DNA of 33,820 nucleotides from Marinibacterium sp. (lineage in GTDB: Bacteria; Pseudomonadota; Alphaproteobacteria; Rhodobacterales; Rhodobacteraceae), in assembly GCA_017643305.1 (NCBI GenBank), contig JAEPNQ010000042.1:1-33820 (forward strand), written 5' to 3'. Shown in pieces: positions 7,341 through 15,504 of the stretch. Position 1 is the first letter of the stretch. The number at the start of each line of letters is the position of its first letter. The notes under the pieces are model-generated. The model was not told the DNA's origin and did no database searches. It saw nothing but the letters and a program-made list of their open reading frames with translations. A program made the position numbers and the translations under genes.

Positions 7341-7928
7341 ATGGCACGTACTGCAGGCTCGCATTCCGACATCACCGGCCCCCGCATCCGCGCAGCGGCA
7401 CTGCAGTTGTTTGCGCAACGCGGGTTCGCGGCGGTGTCCATGCGCCAGATCGCGGGTGAGGTCGGGGTTCAGGCCGGGGCGCTGTACAATTACACTCCGG
7501 ACAAGCAATCCCTGCTGTTCGACCTGATGCAGCGACATATGGAAGGGTTGCTGGCCGAGGTTGCTTCGCGGGTCATGGGCGATACACCGACGGACCGTCT
7601 GCAGAGTTTCGTGCGGTTCCACATCGGCTATCACATCGATCGCCCCGATGAGGTATTCATCGCCTATATGGAGCTGCGCAGCCTCAGCCCCGAAAACTTC
7701 GCCCGGATCGAAACCCAGCGCCGCCGGTACGAAGACGTGCTGGAAGCCATCCTGCAGGACGGTGTGGTGCAAGGGGCGTTTTCCGTACCGGACACCAAGA
7801 TCGCCACGCTTGGCCTGATCGCGATGCTGAACGGTGTGAACACCTGGTACCGCGCGGGCGGACGGCTGAGCCAGACCGAGGTGGAAGGCATCTACTGGGA
7901 CATGGCGCGGCAGGCGGTCGGTGCCTGA
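7341..7928 (+). CDS. TetR-family transcriptional regulator
   Basis: The 195 residues have the TetR layout. Residues 10-60 form the helix-turn-helix: IRAAALQLFAQRGFAAVS, then MRQIAGEVGVQAGALYNY, then the KQSLLFDLM helix. A C-terminal ligand-binding/dimerisation domain follows, with YMELRSL and NGVNTWYRAGGRLS; this resembles regulators of acyl-CoA or fatty-acid catabolism (KstR2-like group), a resemblance from memory. There is no clear ribosome site, and the possible -10 at 7326-7331 would give a transcript starting only a few bases before the ATG, so translation may be leaderless. A near-perfect palindrome just upstream is the likely autoregulatory operator. The ligand is unknown. Confidence 0.92.
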   Translation: MARTAGSHSDITGPRIRAAALQLFAQRGFAAVSMRQIAGEVGVQAGALYNYTPDKQSLLFDLMQRHMEGLLAEVASRVMGDTPTDRLQSFVRFHIGYHIDRPDEVFIAYMELRSLSPENFARIETQRRRYEDVLEAILQDGVVQGAFSVPDTKIATLGLIAMLNGVNTWYRAGGRLSQTEVEGIYWDMARQAVGA

Positions 7929-8046
7929 GGAGGTCACAACTTACTTGACCCGAAGGGATCCGGCAACATCCTAGATATCGAGGCCCGCCCCGGTACGCGC
8001 CCCAACGTGGCGCACGGAAAAGGCGCTGAGAGGATGAGGAAGTTCC

Positions 8047-9255
8047 ATGTTTATGAGATTCACTGCGCGCGCCTGTCTGGCGGTGGGGCTGTTTGTTTTA
8101 CCGCTATCTGCGACTGCGTTCGAGCCGGGCGATCCTGCTAAGCTGGGGTTTGATCCTGCCAAGCTCGCCATGATTCCGGCGATGCTGGATGCTGATGCGG
8201 CTTCGGGCAATATCCCGGGCTCTGCAATCATGATCCTGAAGGACGGAAAACTGGCGCTGACCCATACGTCCGGCGTGCGGGGTCCCGGTGGCGCGGCGCA
8301 GGAGCTGGATGATATTTTCCGCATCTATTCAATGACCAAGCCGCTGGTTTCCGCCGCCGCGCTGCTTTTAGTCGATCGGGGCAAACTGGACCTCGATGCG
8401 CCGGTCAGCGCCTACATCCCCGAATTTGCCGACCAACAGGTGGCCGAGGCGGATGGCCTGGTGCCAGCGGACAGCGAAATGACCGTGCGCGATCTGATGC
8501 GTCACACATCGGGCATGACCTATGGCTTCTTTGGCAATGGCCCGGCGCGCACGGCTTACAATCAGCACAACCTGTTTGATGGCTCTAAATCCACGCAGGA
8601 CATGGCCCGTCTCTTTGCGTCGCTCCCGCTTGAGCATCAACCGGGGACATACTGGGAATACAGCCATTCTATCGATGTGCTGGGCGCGGTAATTGAGGTG
8701 GCATCCGGCACGCAACTGGATGCGTTCCTGCAGGCTGAAATCTTTGAGCCGCTGGGGATGGAAGACACGTCCTTCTCTGTGCCGGCAGACAAGGTGAACC
8801 GCATCGCGCTGCCTGCCGCGCGGAGGTTGTTCAACCCGGCGGATCAAACCCGGTACTTTCAGGGTGGCGGGGGATTGGTATCCACCGCGCCGGATTACCT
8901 GAATTTCGCGGCGATGATCCTGAGTGGCGGGGAATGGAACGGGGAACGTCTTTTGTCTGAGGAATCGTTTGCTTTGATGAGCACGGACCAGCTGGATGGT
9001 ATGCGTCCGGGCAATTATGACCTGCTCACCGATGCGAACGGCTTCGGGCTGGGCCTGGCCGTGCGGGTGCGGAAGAACGGCCCCATGTTAGGGGAGGTCG
9101 GCGACCTTTTCTGGAGCGGCTACGCGGGCACGTATTTCTGGGTTGATCCCGTTAATGATATGGCCGTGGTGTTTATGATACAGAATCCAGCGAAGAGCTT
9201 ATACTACCGGGCCGCTTTGCGGAAACTGGTGTATGATGCGCTGGATGGGTCGTAA
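8047..9255 (+). CDS. Secreted serine hydrolase, class C beta-lactamase/esterase fold
   Basis: The 402 residues start with a signal peptide (about 1-24, ending SATA). The nucleophile motif SxxK is present as SMTK (Ser95-Lys98). The second catalytic tyrosine sits in WEYSHSIDVLG (Tyr205), the pattern seen in family VIII esterases and beta-lactamase-related proteins more often than the YAN of true AmpC enzymes. GGGGLVST and later FGLGLAVRV fit the rest of the fold. These enzymes hydrolyse esters or amides; the substrate cannot be read. A GA-rich ribosome site (GAGGATGAGGAA) precedes the ATG at 8047; ATG at 8053 is an alternative. It follows the TetR gene by 118 bases on the same strand and might be one of its targets. 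Confidence 0.88.
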   Translation: MFMRFTARACLAVGLFVLPLSATAFEPGDPAKLGFDPAKLAMIPAMLDADAASGNIPGSAIMILKDGKLALTHTSGVRGPGGAAQELDDIFRIYSMTKPLVSAAALLLVDRGKLDLDAPVSAYIPEFADQQVAEADGLVPADSEMTVRDLMRHTSGMTYGFFGNGPARTAYNQHNLFDGSKSTQDMARLFASLPLEHQPGTYWEYSHSIDVLGAVIEVASGTQLDAFLQAEIFEPLGMEDTSFSVPADKVNRIALPAARRLFNPADQTRYFQGGGGLVSTAPDYLNFAAMILSGGEWNGERLLSEESFALMSTDQLDGMRPGNYDLLTDANGFGLGLAVRVRKNGPMLGEVGDLFWSGYAGTYFWVDPVNDMAVVFMIQNPAKSLYYRAALRKLVYDALDGS

Positions 9256-9421
9256 GGGACGGTAAATAACGCAGACTATGCTGAAGACCACTCGCGCGCA
9301 AACCGGCCCTTGGGCCGCCGCACACGGTTGGCCCGCCCCCCGGCCCGGCGACTTGGTGGAGACAATCATGCTATTTTTGGCGGCTTAGCGGCTGATCTCA
9401 ACTGTTGCGCCTTGCAGCCGT

Positions 9422-10327
9422 TCAGGCCCTGATGAACGTCCCGTTCCGCAGCTCTGCCATGGCCTGCATAAGCTCCTCCCGCGTGTTCATCACGATTGGG
9501 CCGTGCCAGGCCACCGGCTCTGCAATCGGCGCGCCGGAGATCAGCAGGAACCGTGCCCCTTCCGGCCCGGCCTGCACGGTGATCTCATCGCCCGTGCCGA
9601 ACCGCACCAATGTCCGGTCGCCGGACATGTCGCGGATATGCACCTCTTCGCCAGCGATTTCCTTTTCCAGCAGCACACCTGACGGGCGGGAGGCATCCAC
9701 AAAGGCAGCGTGGCCTTCGAAGATATAGGCAAACGCCCGGCGGTAAGTGTCGATGTGGAACGTCTTTTTCACCCCGGCAGGCAGGGAGATGTCCAGGTAT
9801 TGTGGATCCGCCGCAATACCATCGACCGGCCCGGTCTTGCCCCAAAATTCGCCCACGATCACGCGTACACGGGTGCCGTCATCGTCGATCACCTCAGGAA
9901 TCTCCTTGCTTTCCACGTCCTGATAGCACGGCGCGGTCATCTTCTGGGCCGCAGGCAGGTTGCCCCACAGCTGGAAGCCATGCATCTGGCCCTTAGCGTT
10001 ACCCTTCGGCATTTCTTGGTGCATGATGCCCGATCCGGCGGTCATCCATTGCACGTCGCCTGCGCCCAGCGTGCCGGTGTTGCCCAGGCTGTCACCATGT
10101 TCCACCGTGCCCGACAGCACATAGGTGATCGTTTCGATACCCCGGTGCGGGTGCCACGGAAAGCCGCGCAGATAATGTTCCGGAATTTCGTTGCGGAAAT
10201 CGTCAAACAGCAGGAACGGGTCCAGCTCTGACGGATCCTGAAAGCCGAAAGCGCGGTGCAGATGCACGCCGGCGCCTTCCATCGTGGGTTGGGCCGAGCG
10301 GGTTTCGATCGTGGGTCTCAGCGACAT
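9422..10327 (-). CDS. Pirin family protein
   Basis: Pirins are bicupin iron proteins; bacterial members include quercetin 2,3-dioxygenase-like enzymes and redox-linked regulators. All four expected metal ligands are visible in the N-terminal cupin: His59 and His61 in WHPHRG, His103 and Glu105 in MHQEMP. Further hallmarks are ETITYVLSG, QWMTAGSG and GFQLWGNLP. The 301 residues fit the family. GGAGG precedes the ATG. It lies 108 bases downstream of the SDR gene on the same strand, so it could be the last gene of the LeuCD-like/SDR operon. Its role in that set, if any, is unknown; pirins frequently appear as stand-alone genes. Confidence 0.93.
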   Translation of the reverse strand: MSLRPTIETRSAQPTMEGAGVHLHRAFGFQDPSELDPFLLFDDFRNEIPEHYLRGFPWHPHRGIETITYVLSGTVEHGDSLGNTGTLGAGDVQWMTAGSGIMHQEMPKGNAKGQMHGFQLWGNLPAAQKMTAPCYQDVESKEIPEVIDDDGTRVRVIVGEFWGKTGPVDGIAADPQYLDISLPAGVKKTFHIDTYRRAFAYIFEGHAAFVDASRPSGVLLEKEIAGEEVHIRDMSGDRTLVRFGTGDEITVQAGPEGARFLLISGAPIAEPVAWHGPIVMNTREELMQAMAELRNGTFIRA

Positions 10328-10435
10328 GGGTCAGCCTCCAACAAAAGTTGCGTTGCCCTTCAGATAGGCTGTGGGCGCGCCACAACAAAGCGCGCCCGCC
10401 CACCGGCCCTGTGCGTATTCGCACGCAAGCCTTGT

Positions 10436-11224
10436 TTATTTCACCAGATGTGTGCCGGCATCGACCAGGGTGAGTTCCCCGGTGATGTGGCGCGATGCAT
10501 CGGAGACAAAGAACAGCGCCGCATCGGCAATGTCATCCGGGCCGGAGGCGGCACGCAGCGGCGTCGCGGCTTCGACCATAGCAACCTTCGTGTTATACGT
10601 CTCTTCATCCATCTGGTCGCTGAACCAGCGGGTGCCTATAAAGCCGGGACAAACCGCGTTCACCCGGATTTCCGGGCCAAGCGCGCGGGCCAGCGACAGA
10701 GTCATCGTGTTCAGCGCACCTTTTGAACAGGCATAGGCCACCGAAGATCCGATCCCCAACAGCCCAGCGATGGAAGAGGTATGGAGAACTGCCGCCGCGC
10801 GCCCGGTCTGGGCATAAGACGCCTGCAGCAGAGGTTTGGCAGCCTGCATCATAAGGAACGGGCCAACCACGTTCACCTCGTACACATCCATGAAATCCGC
10901 CTTGCTCAGCGCGTTCAGATCGCTGTGGTCATGGGCGTGGCGGGTGATGCCCGCATTGTTGATCAGGATATCAAGCCGCCCATGGGTGGCGGCGGCGTCC
11001 GTCAGTTTCTGGCAGCCTTCGGCAGAGGACACATCCGCCTGAACCAATTGCACCTGTGCGCCCTGCCTGCGGCACAAATCGGCGGTTTCTTCGGCTTCGG
11101 CTGCTGAGCGGGCATAGTTGATGATCACGTCTGCCCCGCGTTCGGCCAGTTTGGTGGCCATTGACCGGCCTAGACCGGTGCCTGAGCCCGTGATCAACGC
11201 TATGCGCCCTTCGAAATCTCTCAT
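10436..11224 (-). CDS. Short-chain dehydrogenase/reductase (SDR)
   Basis: This is a classical SDR of 262 residues. The cofactor motif TGSGTGLG lies at 12-19, NNAG at 89-92, and the catalytic set is Ser151, Tyr164 and Lys168 (YACSK). The end, with GELTLVDAGTHLVK, follows the FabG-like pattern (G-x-x-L-x-V-D-G-G) with one G changed to A. Such enzymes oxidise or reduce a hydroxy/keto group with NAD(P)(H); the substrate is not predictable. It is preceded by a GGGAGA ribosome site and follows the LeuD-like gene by 73 bases on the same strand, so it probably belongs to the operon that is divergent from the hydantoinase genes. Confidence 0.93.
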   Translation of the reverse strand: MRDFEGRIALITGSGTGLGRSMATKLAERGADVIINYARSAAEAEETADLCRRQGAQVQLVQADVSSAEGCQKLTDAAATHGRLDILINNAGITRHAHDHSDLNALSKADFMDVYEVNVVGPFLMMQAAKPLLQASYAQTGRAAAVLHTSSIAGLLGIGSSVAYACSKGALNTMTLSLARALGPEIRVNAVCPGFIGTRWFSDQMDEETYNTKVAMVEAATPLRAASGPDDIADAALFFVSDASRHITGELTLVDAGTHLVK

Positions 11225-11297
11225 ACATCCGTCTCCCTTTGAACCGCAGAGTGGATCCTGAATGGTTCGGACGCAACGCCAACCTGCCAGTTCATCC

Positions 11298-11891
11298 TCA
11301 GCCCGGCCAGACCCACGGGGCAGATTGCGCGCGTGTGGCGCGGTAAGCGGTGATCCTTTCAGCCTCGGCGCGGGTCAGGTCGATGTCGTCCCAGCCATTG
11401 ATCAGCTTGGTGCGCGCAGCGTCCCCGAGGGCAAACTCTGCCTGCACATCGCCCATTACGATCCGCCGGTTTTCCAGGTCGATCTGCGCGGTTCCAGGTG
11501 TGGCGGCCGTCAGCGCGGCCACCATGTCTGTTTCCACCTGCGCCGGCAGCAGGCCGTTGTTCACGGCGTTGCCTGCAAAAATGTCGCCAAACCCCGGTGC
11601 GATCACTGCTCGGAACCCGGCATCGACCAGCGCGTAAACTGCAGCCTCCCGCGATGATCCGCAGCCAAAATTGCGCCCAGCGATCAGGATGGAGGCATTG
11701 GGCCAGCGGTTTACCGGGAAATCGGACCGCAGGTCGCCGGCTTCATCGCGCCGCAGATCATACAGCAGATGCCCGCCATAGCCCTGTGCGCGGGGGATCG
11801 ACATGAACCGCGCCGGGATCAGCTGGTCGGTGTCCACATTATCCAGCGGCAGGGAAATGGCCTGCCCGTCATGATGCGTCCACCCTGCCAT
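11298..11891 (-). CDS. LeuD-like small subunit of an aconitase-family hydratase
   Basis: The 197 residues have the swivel domain signature of 3-isopropylmalate dehydratase small subunits: NVDTDQLIPARFM near residue 18 and the substrate-loop motif FGCGSSREAA in the middle. With the adjacent large subunit it would form a [4Fe-4S] hydro-lyase. The ATG overlaps the LeuC-like stop by one base (TAATG), which indicates translational coupling. Homology alone points to isopropylmalate dehydratase, but no leuA or leuB is nearby, and the partners are an isocitrate-lyase-family lyase, a fumarate-reductase-like flavoprotein and a hydantoinase. A related reaction on another alkylmalate or maleate is therefore a fair alternative. 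Confidence 0.9.
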   Translation of the reverse strand: MAGWTHHDGQAISLPLDNVDTDQLIPARFMSIPRAQGYGGHLLYDLRRDEAGDLRSDFPVNRWPNASILIAGRNFGCGSSREAAVYALVDAGFRAVIAPGFGDIFAGNAVNNGLLPAQVETDMVAALTAATPGTAQIDLENRRIVMGDVQAEFALGDAARTKLINGWDDIDLTRAEAERITAYRATRAQSAPWVWPG

Positions 11892-13294
11892 TAGATCCGT
11901 CCCTCCAGCATCGGGCGCACGTCTATAAGGTGGCCCGCGACCGCGGCCGCCGCCACCATGGCTGGCGACATCAAATGCGTGCGCGCGCCGGGGCCTTGCC
12001 GCCCGCGGAAGTTACGGTTGGTGGAACTGGCGCAACGCTTGCCCGGTCCCACCATTTCCCCGTTCATGCCGACGCAGAGCGAACAGCCCGATTGCACCCA
12101 GTCGAGCCCGGCGTTGGTAAAGATCCGGTCCAGCCCTTCCTGTTCCGCCTGCGCCCGGACCAGCGCGGAACCGGGCGAAACCTGCCCCGGCACCTGCGCG
12201 CGGCGGCCCGCCAGCACGGCGGCGGCCATGCGCAGGTCTTCGATGCGGGCGTTTGTGCAGGAGCCGATAAAAACCTGATCCACCGGCACGCCCTCAACCG
12301 GGCGACCGGGGCTGAGGCCCATGTAATCCAGCGCATCCTTTGCCGCCCCGGCCTTGTAATCGGGCAGGCGGCTGGGGTCGGGCAGGGCGGCGTCGATCGG
12401 CAGAGCCTGTTCCGGGCTGGTGCCCCATGTCACCGTCGGCGCAATATCGGCGGCGTCAAACTGTGCCTCCCGGTCGAAGCTCGCGCCGTCATTCGTGTGC
12501 AGCGCGCCCCAGGTGTTTACCGCGCGGTCCCAAACTGCATCCTCTGGGGCCATCGGCCGCCCGCGCAGGTACTCCAGAGCCACCGCATCCGGGGCCACCA
12601 TGCCAAACCGCGCACCGCCTTCGATGGACAGGTTGCAAAGCGTCAGCCGCCCTTCGACGCTGAGACCGCGAATGGTGCTGCCCGCATATTCCACCGCATG
12701 GCCGCGTGCGCCATCGGTGCCCAGCCGCGAAATCCAATTTAGCGCGATGTCTTTGGCTGATACTCCCGGGCCAAGCGTGCCCTCTACCGTGATGCGCATG
12801 GCGCGCGGTTTCACTTGCCACACCGTTTGGGTCGCCAGCACATGGGCCACCTCTGTTGCGCCGATGCCAAAGGCCAGCGCGCCCAATGCGCCATGGGTCG
12901 ATGTGTGACTGTCCCCGCAGGTGACCAGTAGACCGGGCAAGGTCAGCCCCTGTTCCGGCCCGATGACATGCACGATCCCCTGCGCCGGGTCCTTAAGGCC
13001 AAAGATGCGCAGGCCATGCGTGTCGGCATTTTGTTCCAGCGTCCTGATCATGCGGGCGATATCCGGGTCGGCGATATGGTCCCGGTCGCGCACCGGCGCG
13101 TAATGGTCCACCACGGCAAAGGTCAAAGCCGGTTCCGCCACTGGCAGGCCCCTTGCCGCGAGCTTTGCGAAGCCATGGTGCGATCCTTCGTGCACCAGAT
13201 GCCGGTCCACCCACAAAAGTGACGCGCCATCGGCACGTTTCCTTATCTCGTGAGCAGACCAGAGTTTGTCGAGCAGAGTTTGTGGGGCAGTCAT
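11891..13294 (-). CDS. LeuC-like large subunit of an aconitase-family hydratase
   Basis: The 467 residues match LeuC in length. The cluster cysteines are Cys346 (GSCTNARIEDL), Cys404 and Cys407 (GCSLCVGMNG). CGDSHTSTHGA (126-136) and the TNRNFRGRQG substrate loop near residue 425 are also present. The N-terminal region departs from the usual LeuC wording: after DRHLVHEG the family's 'TSPQAF' becomes SHHGF, and the stretch around residue 110 reads VHVIGPEQG. The frame stays open far upstream, but the ATG at 13294 gives the conserved LeuC N-terminus (TLLDKLWSAHEI). With the LeuD-like subunit it would hydrate or dehydrate a dicarboxylate. I read it as a paralogue in a catabolic cluster, not necessarily the leucine-pathway enzyme. 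Confidence 0.9.
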   Translation of the reverse strand: MTAPQTLLDKLWSAHEIRKRADGASLLWVDRHLVHEGSHHGFAKLAARGLPVAEPALTFAVVDHYAPVRDRDHIADPDIARMIRTLEQNADTHGLRIFGLKDPAQGIVHVIGPEQGLTLPGLLVTCGDSHTSTHGALGALAFGIGATEVAHVLATQTVWQVKPRAMRITVEGTLGPGVSAKDIALNWISRLGTDGARGHAVEYAGSTIRGLSVEGRLTLCNLSIEGGARFGMVAPDAVALEYLRGRPMAPEDAVWDRAVNTWGALHTNDGASFDREAQFDAADIAPTVTWGTSPEQALPIDAALPDPSRLPDYKAGAAKDALDYMGLSPGRPVEGVPVDQVFIGSCTNARIEDLRMAAAVLAGRRAQVPGQVSPGSALVRAQAEQEGLDRIFTNAGLDWVQSGCSLCVGMNGEMVGPGKRCASSTNRNFRGRQGPGARTHLMSPAMVAAAAVAGHLIDVRPMLEGRI

Positions 13295-13417
13295 GTCAAT
13301 TCCGGATGATTGCCCTAACTCTAACCGTATACGCGGGCGCGGCAATATTCTTCGCGTCTGTTCAACCGCGTCCAATCCTGTAATCATGGCAGGACTCCAA
13401 CTGACGGCCGCACTACC
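13295..13417. promoter_or_regulatory. Divergent promoter region between the two halves of the catabolic cluster
   Basis: This 123-base region must hold promoters for both the leftward LeuCD-like/SDR operon and the rightward hydantoinase operon. It contains an eight-base palindrome CGTATACG (13326-13333). A GTATAC core is common in operators of the FadR/VanR branch of GntR regulators, but no regulator gene is adjacent. No convincing -35/-10 pair could be assigned by eye. Confidence 0.4.
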
Positions 13418-13816
13418 ATGCCTTCCAACACCTTTCCGCCTGCGTCCGACCCTGCCGCGCGCGTCCAAACCTATTTGGCCGCAATGGAGGCGCGCGAGAT
13501 CGAGACTGCGCAAAGCTTCCTCGCCCCTGGCTTTGCCATGGTCTTTCCCGGTACTGCCCCAATGCACAGCCTGCAGGAGCTGATCGACTGGGCCAAACCC
13601 CGCTACCGGTTTGTGCGCAAGACCTATGACCGGTTTGACACGATGTCCGGAGCGGATGAGGCGGACGTGGTTTATTGCACCGGCACGTTGTCGGGCGAAT
13701 GGCCCGATGGCAGCACGTTCGAAGGTATCCGGTTTATTGACCGGTTCGAGCTGTCGGATGGGCAGATTACCCGCCAGGATGTGTGGAACGACATCGCCGA
13801 AGTGAAAGCCCAATGA
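13418..13816 (+). CDS. SnoaL/NTF2-like small protein
   Basis: A 132-residue protein with the shape of SnoaL-like NTF2-fold proteins: an N-terminal helix (AARVQTYLAAMEAREIETAQSFL is the helix pair), then beta strands with FAMVFPG, an aromatic-rich middle (PRYRFVRKTYDRFD), a GTLSGEWPDGSTFEG turn and a final FIDRFELSDGQIT strand ending in VWND. Members act as small isomerases, hydratases or non-catalytic partner subunits. Its stop overlaps the HyuB start (ATGA at 13813-13816), so it is the first gene of a coupled operon and probably made in step with HyuB. No strong ribosome site precedes the ATG. The function is not assignable from sequence. Confidence 0.8.
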   Translation: MPSNTFPPASDPAARVQTYLAAMEAREIETAQSFLAPGFAMVFPGTAPMHSLQELIDWAKPRYRFVRKTYDRFDTMSGADEADVVYCTGTLSGEWPDGSTFEGIRFIDRFELSDGQITRQDVWNDIAEVKAQ

Positions 13817-15504
13817 CCGAAATTGACCCAATCACGCTGGCCGTGCTGTCTGGCCGCATGGAACAGATCGCCGACGAAATGGACGCCACCCTGTTCCGGG
13901 CGGCCTTTAACCCGATCATAGCCGAGGCGCATGATGCCTCCCATGGCATCTACCACGCCCAGACCGGCGACACGCTGGTACAGGGCAAATCTGGCCTGCC
14001 GATTTTCGTGGGGGTTATGGCCTTTGCCGTGCAGGCGGTGATCGAAAAGGCCGCTGCGGATGGCGATCTGGAAGACGGCGACATCTATGCCTTCAACGAC
14101 GCCCATATCGGTGGTACGCATTTGAGCGACATGCGGTTGGTGCAACCCTATTTCCGCGATGGGGAGCTGTTTTGCTATCTCGCCTCGGTTGGTCACTGGC
14201 ATGACGTGGGCGGCGCGGTGCCGGGCAATTACAACCCTGCGGCCACGGATGTGTTTCAGGAGGCGTTCGTGCTGCCCCCGGTGAAACTGGCCCGCAAGGG
14301 CGTGGTTCAGCAGGATATTGTCGACATTATGCTGCGCAACACACGTCTGCCCTTGTCGGCGCAGGGCGACCTGAACGGTCAGCTGGGCGCGCTTGAGCTG
14401 GGCGTGAAACGTATGGACGCGTTGCTGGATGAATACGGGACAGATACGATCCGCGCCGCGCTGGGCGCATTGTCGGACCGGGCCGAAACGCTGATGCAGG
14501 CGGAACTGTCCGCGCTGCCTGACGGGCGGTGGGAGGCGGAGGATTTCCTCGACAATGACGGCATCTCGCCTGAAGCGCTGCCGATCCGCGTGGCGCTGGA
14601 GATTGCAGGCGACCGCATGGTGCTGGATTTTGCGGGCACTGCGCCGCAATGCGCAGGCCCGGTCAACATCGCCCGGCCCACGGCGGTGGCCACGGCCTAT
14701 GTCGCGATCAAGCATATCTTCGCCGGGTTGCCCGCCAATTCTGGCGTGATGCGGCCGATCGAGGTCCGGATCCCCGACGATTCGCTGCTGAGTGCGGAAT
14801 TCCCCGCGCCCACCGGAGGGTACACCGAAACCATCCTGCGCATGATCGACGTGATCTTTTCCGCCATGGCCCTGGCCGCACCGGACCGTGTGGTGGCCAA
14901 CGCCTATGGCACGATCAACGCGCTTTCGATTGCGGGCAAACGCAGCGACGGGCGGCCTTGGGTGATGTTCAGCTTTTATGGTGGCGGGCATGGCGGGTCG
15001 ATCGAAAGCGACGGGCTGAACCACGGCAATGCGCCGATTTCCACTGCGACGATCCCGCCGATGGAAATTCTGGAGGCCGCATACCCCGTGATGTTCCGCC
15101 AATGGGCGCTGCGGCCCGACAGCGGTGGCGCAGGCCGGCATCGCGGCGGGCTGGGCGCGATTTATGAGATCGAGGTGCTGGAAGAAAACGGGGCTGAGGC
15201 CTTTCTCTTTGGCGAACGTGGACGGTTTGCGCCCAAGGGCGTGGCCGGGGGTGGGGACGCCGCGGTCAACGTGTTTGGGTTTGAACATGATGAAGGCTGG
15301 GGCACGCCACCGATGGTGTCCAAAATGCGCGGGATCAAGCTGCGGCAGGGCCAGGCGGTGCGGCTGGAAACCCCTGGAGGCGGTGGCTATGGCCCGCCAG
15401 GAGAGCGGGACGCGGATGCCGTGGGCCTCGACGTCGTGCGCGGGCTGGTGAGCGAGGAACAGGCCGACCGCGACTATCCTGGCTGGCAGGAGGACCAGGG
15501 ATGA
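13813..15504 (+). CDS. Hydantoinase B/oxoprolinase family subunit (HyuB)
   Basis: The 563 residues match the HyuB family, which with HyuA forms ATP-dependent enzymes opening cyclic amides (N-methylhydantoinase, 5-oxoprolinase, caprolactamase) or, in relatives, acetone carboxylase. Hallmarks are IDPITLAVLSGRM at the N-terminus, EAHDASHGIY, FNDAHIGGTHLSDM (the family NDPYxGGTH-type metal site), GHWHDVGG and, near the end, ETPGGGGYGPP. The ATG at 13813 is chosen because it overlaps the preceding stop (ATGA) and starts the conserved region; an in-frame ATG at 13783 lies inside the previous gene. It overlaps the next gene in the same ATGA fashion. The substrate ring is not predictable from sequence. 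Confidence 0.94.
   Translation: MTEIDPITLAVLSGRMEQIADEMDATLFRAAFNPIIAEAHDASHGIYHAQTGDTLVQGKSGLPIFVGVMAFAVQAVIEKAAADGDLEDGDIYAFNDAHIGGTHLSDMRLVQPYFRDGELFCYLASVGHWHDVGGAVPGNYNPAATDVFQEAFVLPPVKLARKGVVQQDIVDIMLRNTRLPLSAQGDLNGQLGALELGVKRMDALLDEYGTDTIRAALGALSDRAETLMQAELSALPDGRWEAEDFLDNDGISPEALPIRVALEIAGDRMVLDFAGTAPQCAGPVNIARPTAVATAYVAIKHIFAGLPANSGVMRPIEVRIPDDSLLSAEFPAPTGGYTETILRMIDVIFSAMALAAPDRVVANAYGTINALSIAGKRSDGRPWVMFSFYGGGHGGSIESDGLNHGNAPISTATIPPMEILEAAYPVMFRQWALRPDSGGAGRHRGGLGAIYEIEVLEENGAEAFLFGERGRFAPKGVAGGGDAAVNVFGFEHDEGWGTPPMVSKMRGIKLRQGQAVRLETPGGGGYGPPGERDADAVGLDVVRGLVSEEQADRDYPGWQEDQG

Noticed and set aside
13295-13831. Upstream extension of the LeuC-like frame (to 646 codons)
   Set aside because: The extra residues lie antisense to the NTF2-like gene and lack homology; the conserved LeuC N-terminus starts at 13294.
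13672-15288. 538-codon minus-strand open frame antisense to HyuB
   Set aside because: The translation is His/Arg/Gly-rich without domains, while the plus strand carries an intact HyuB with coupled neighbours.
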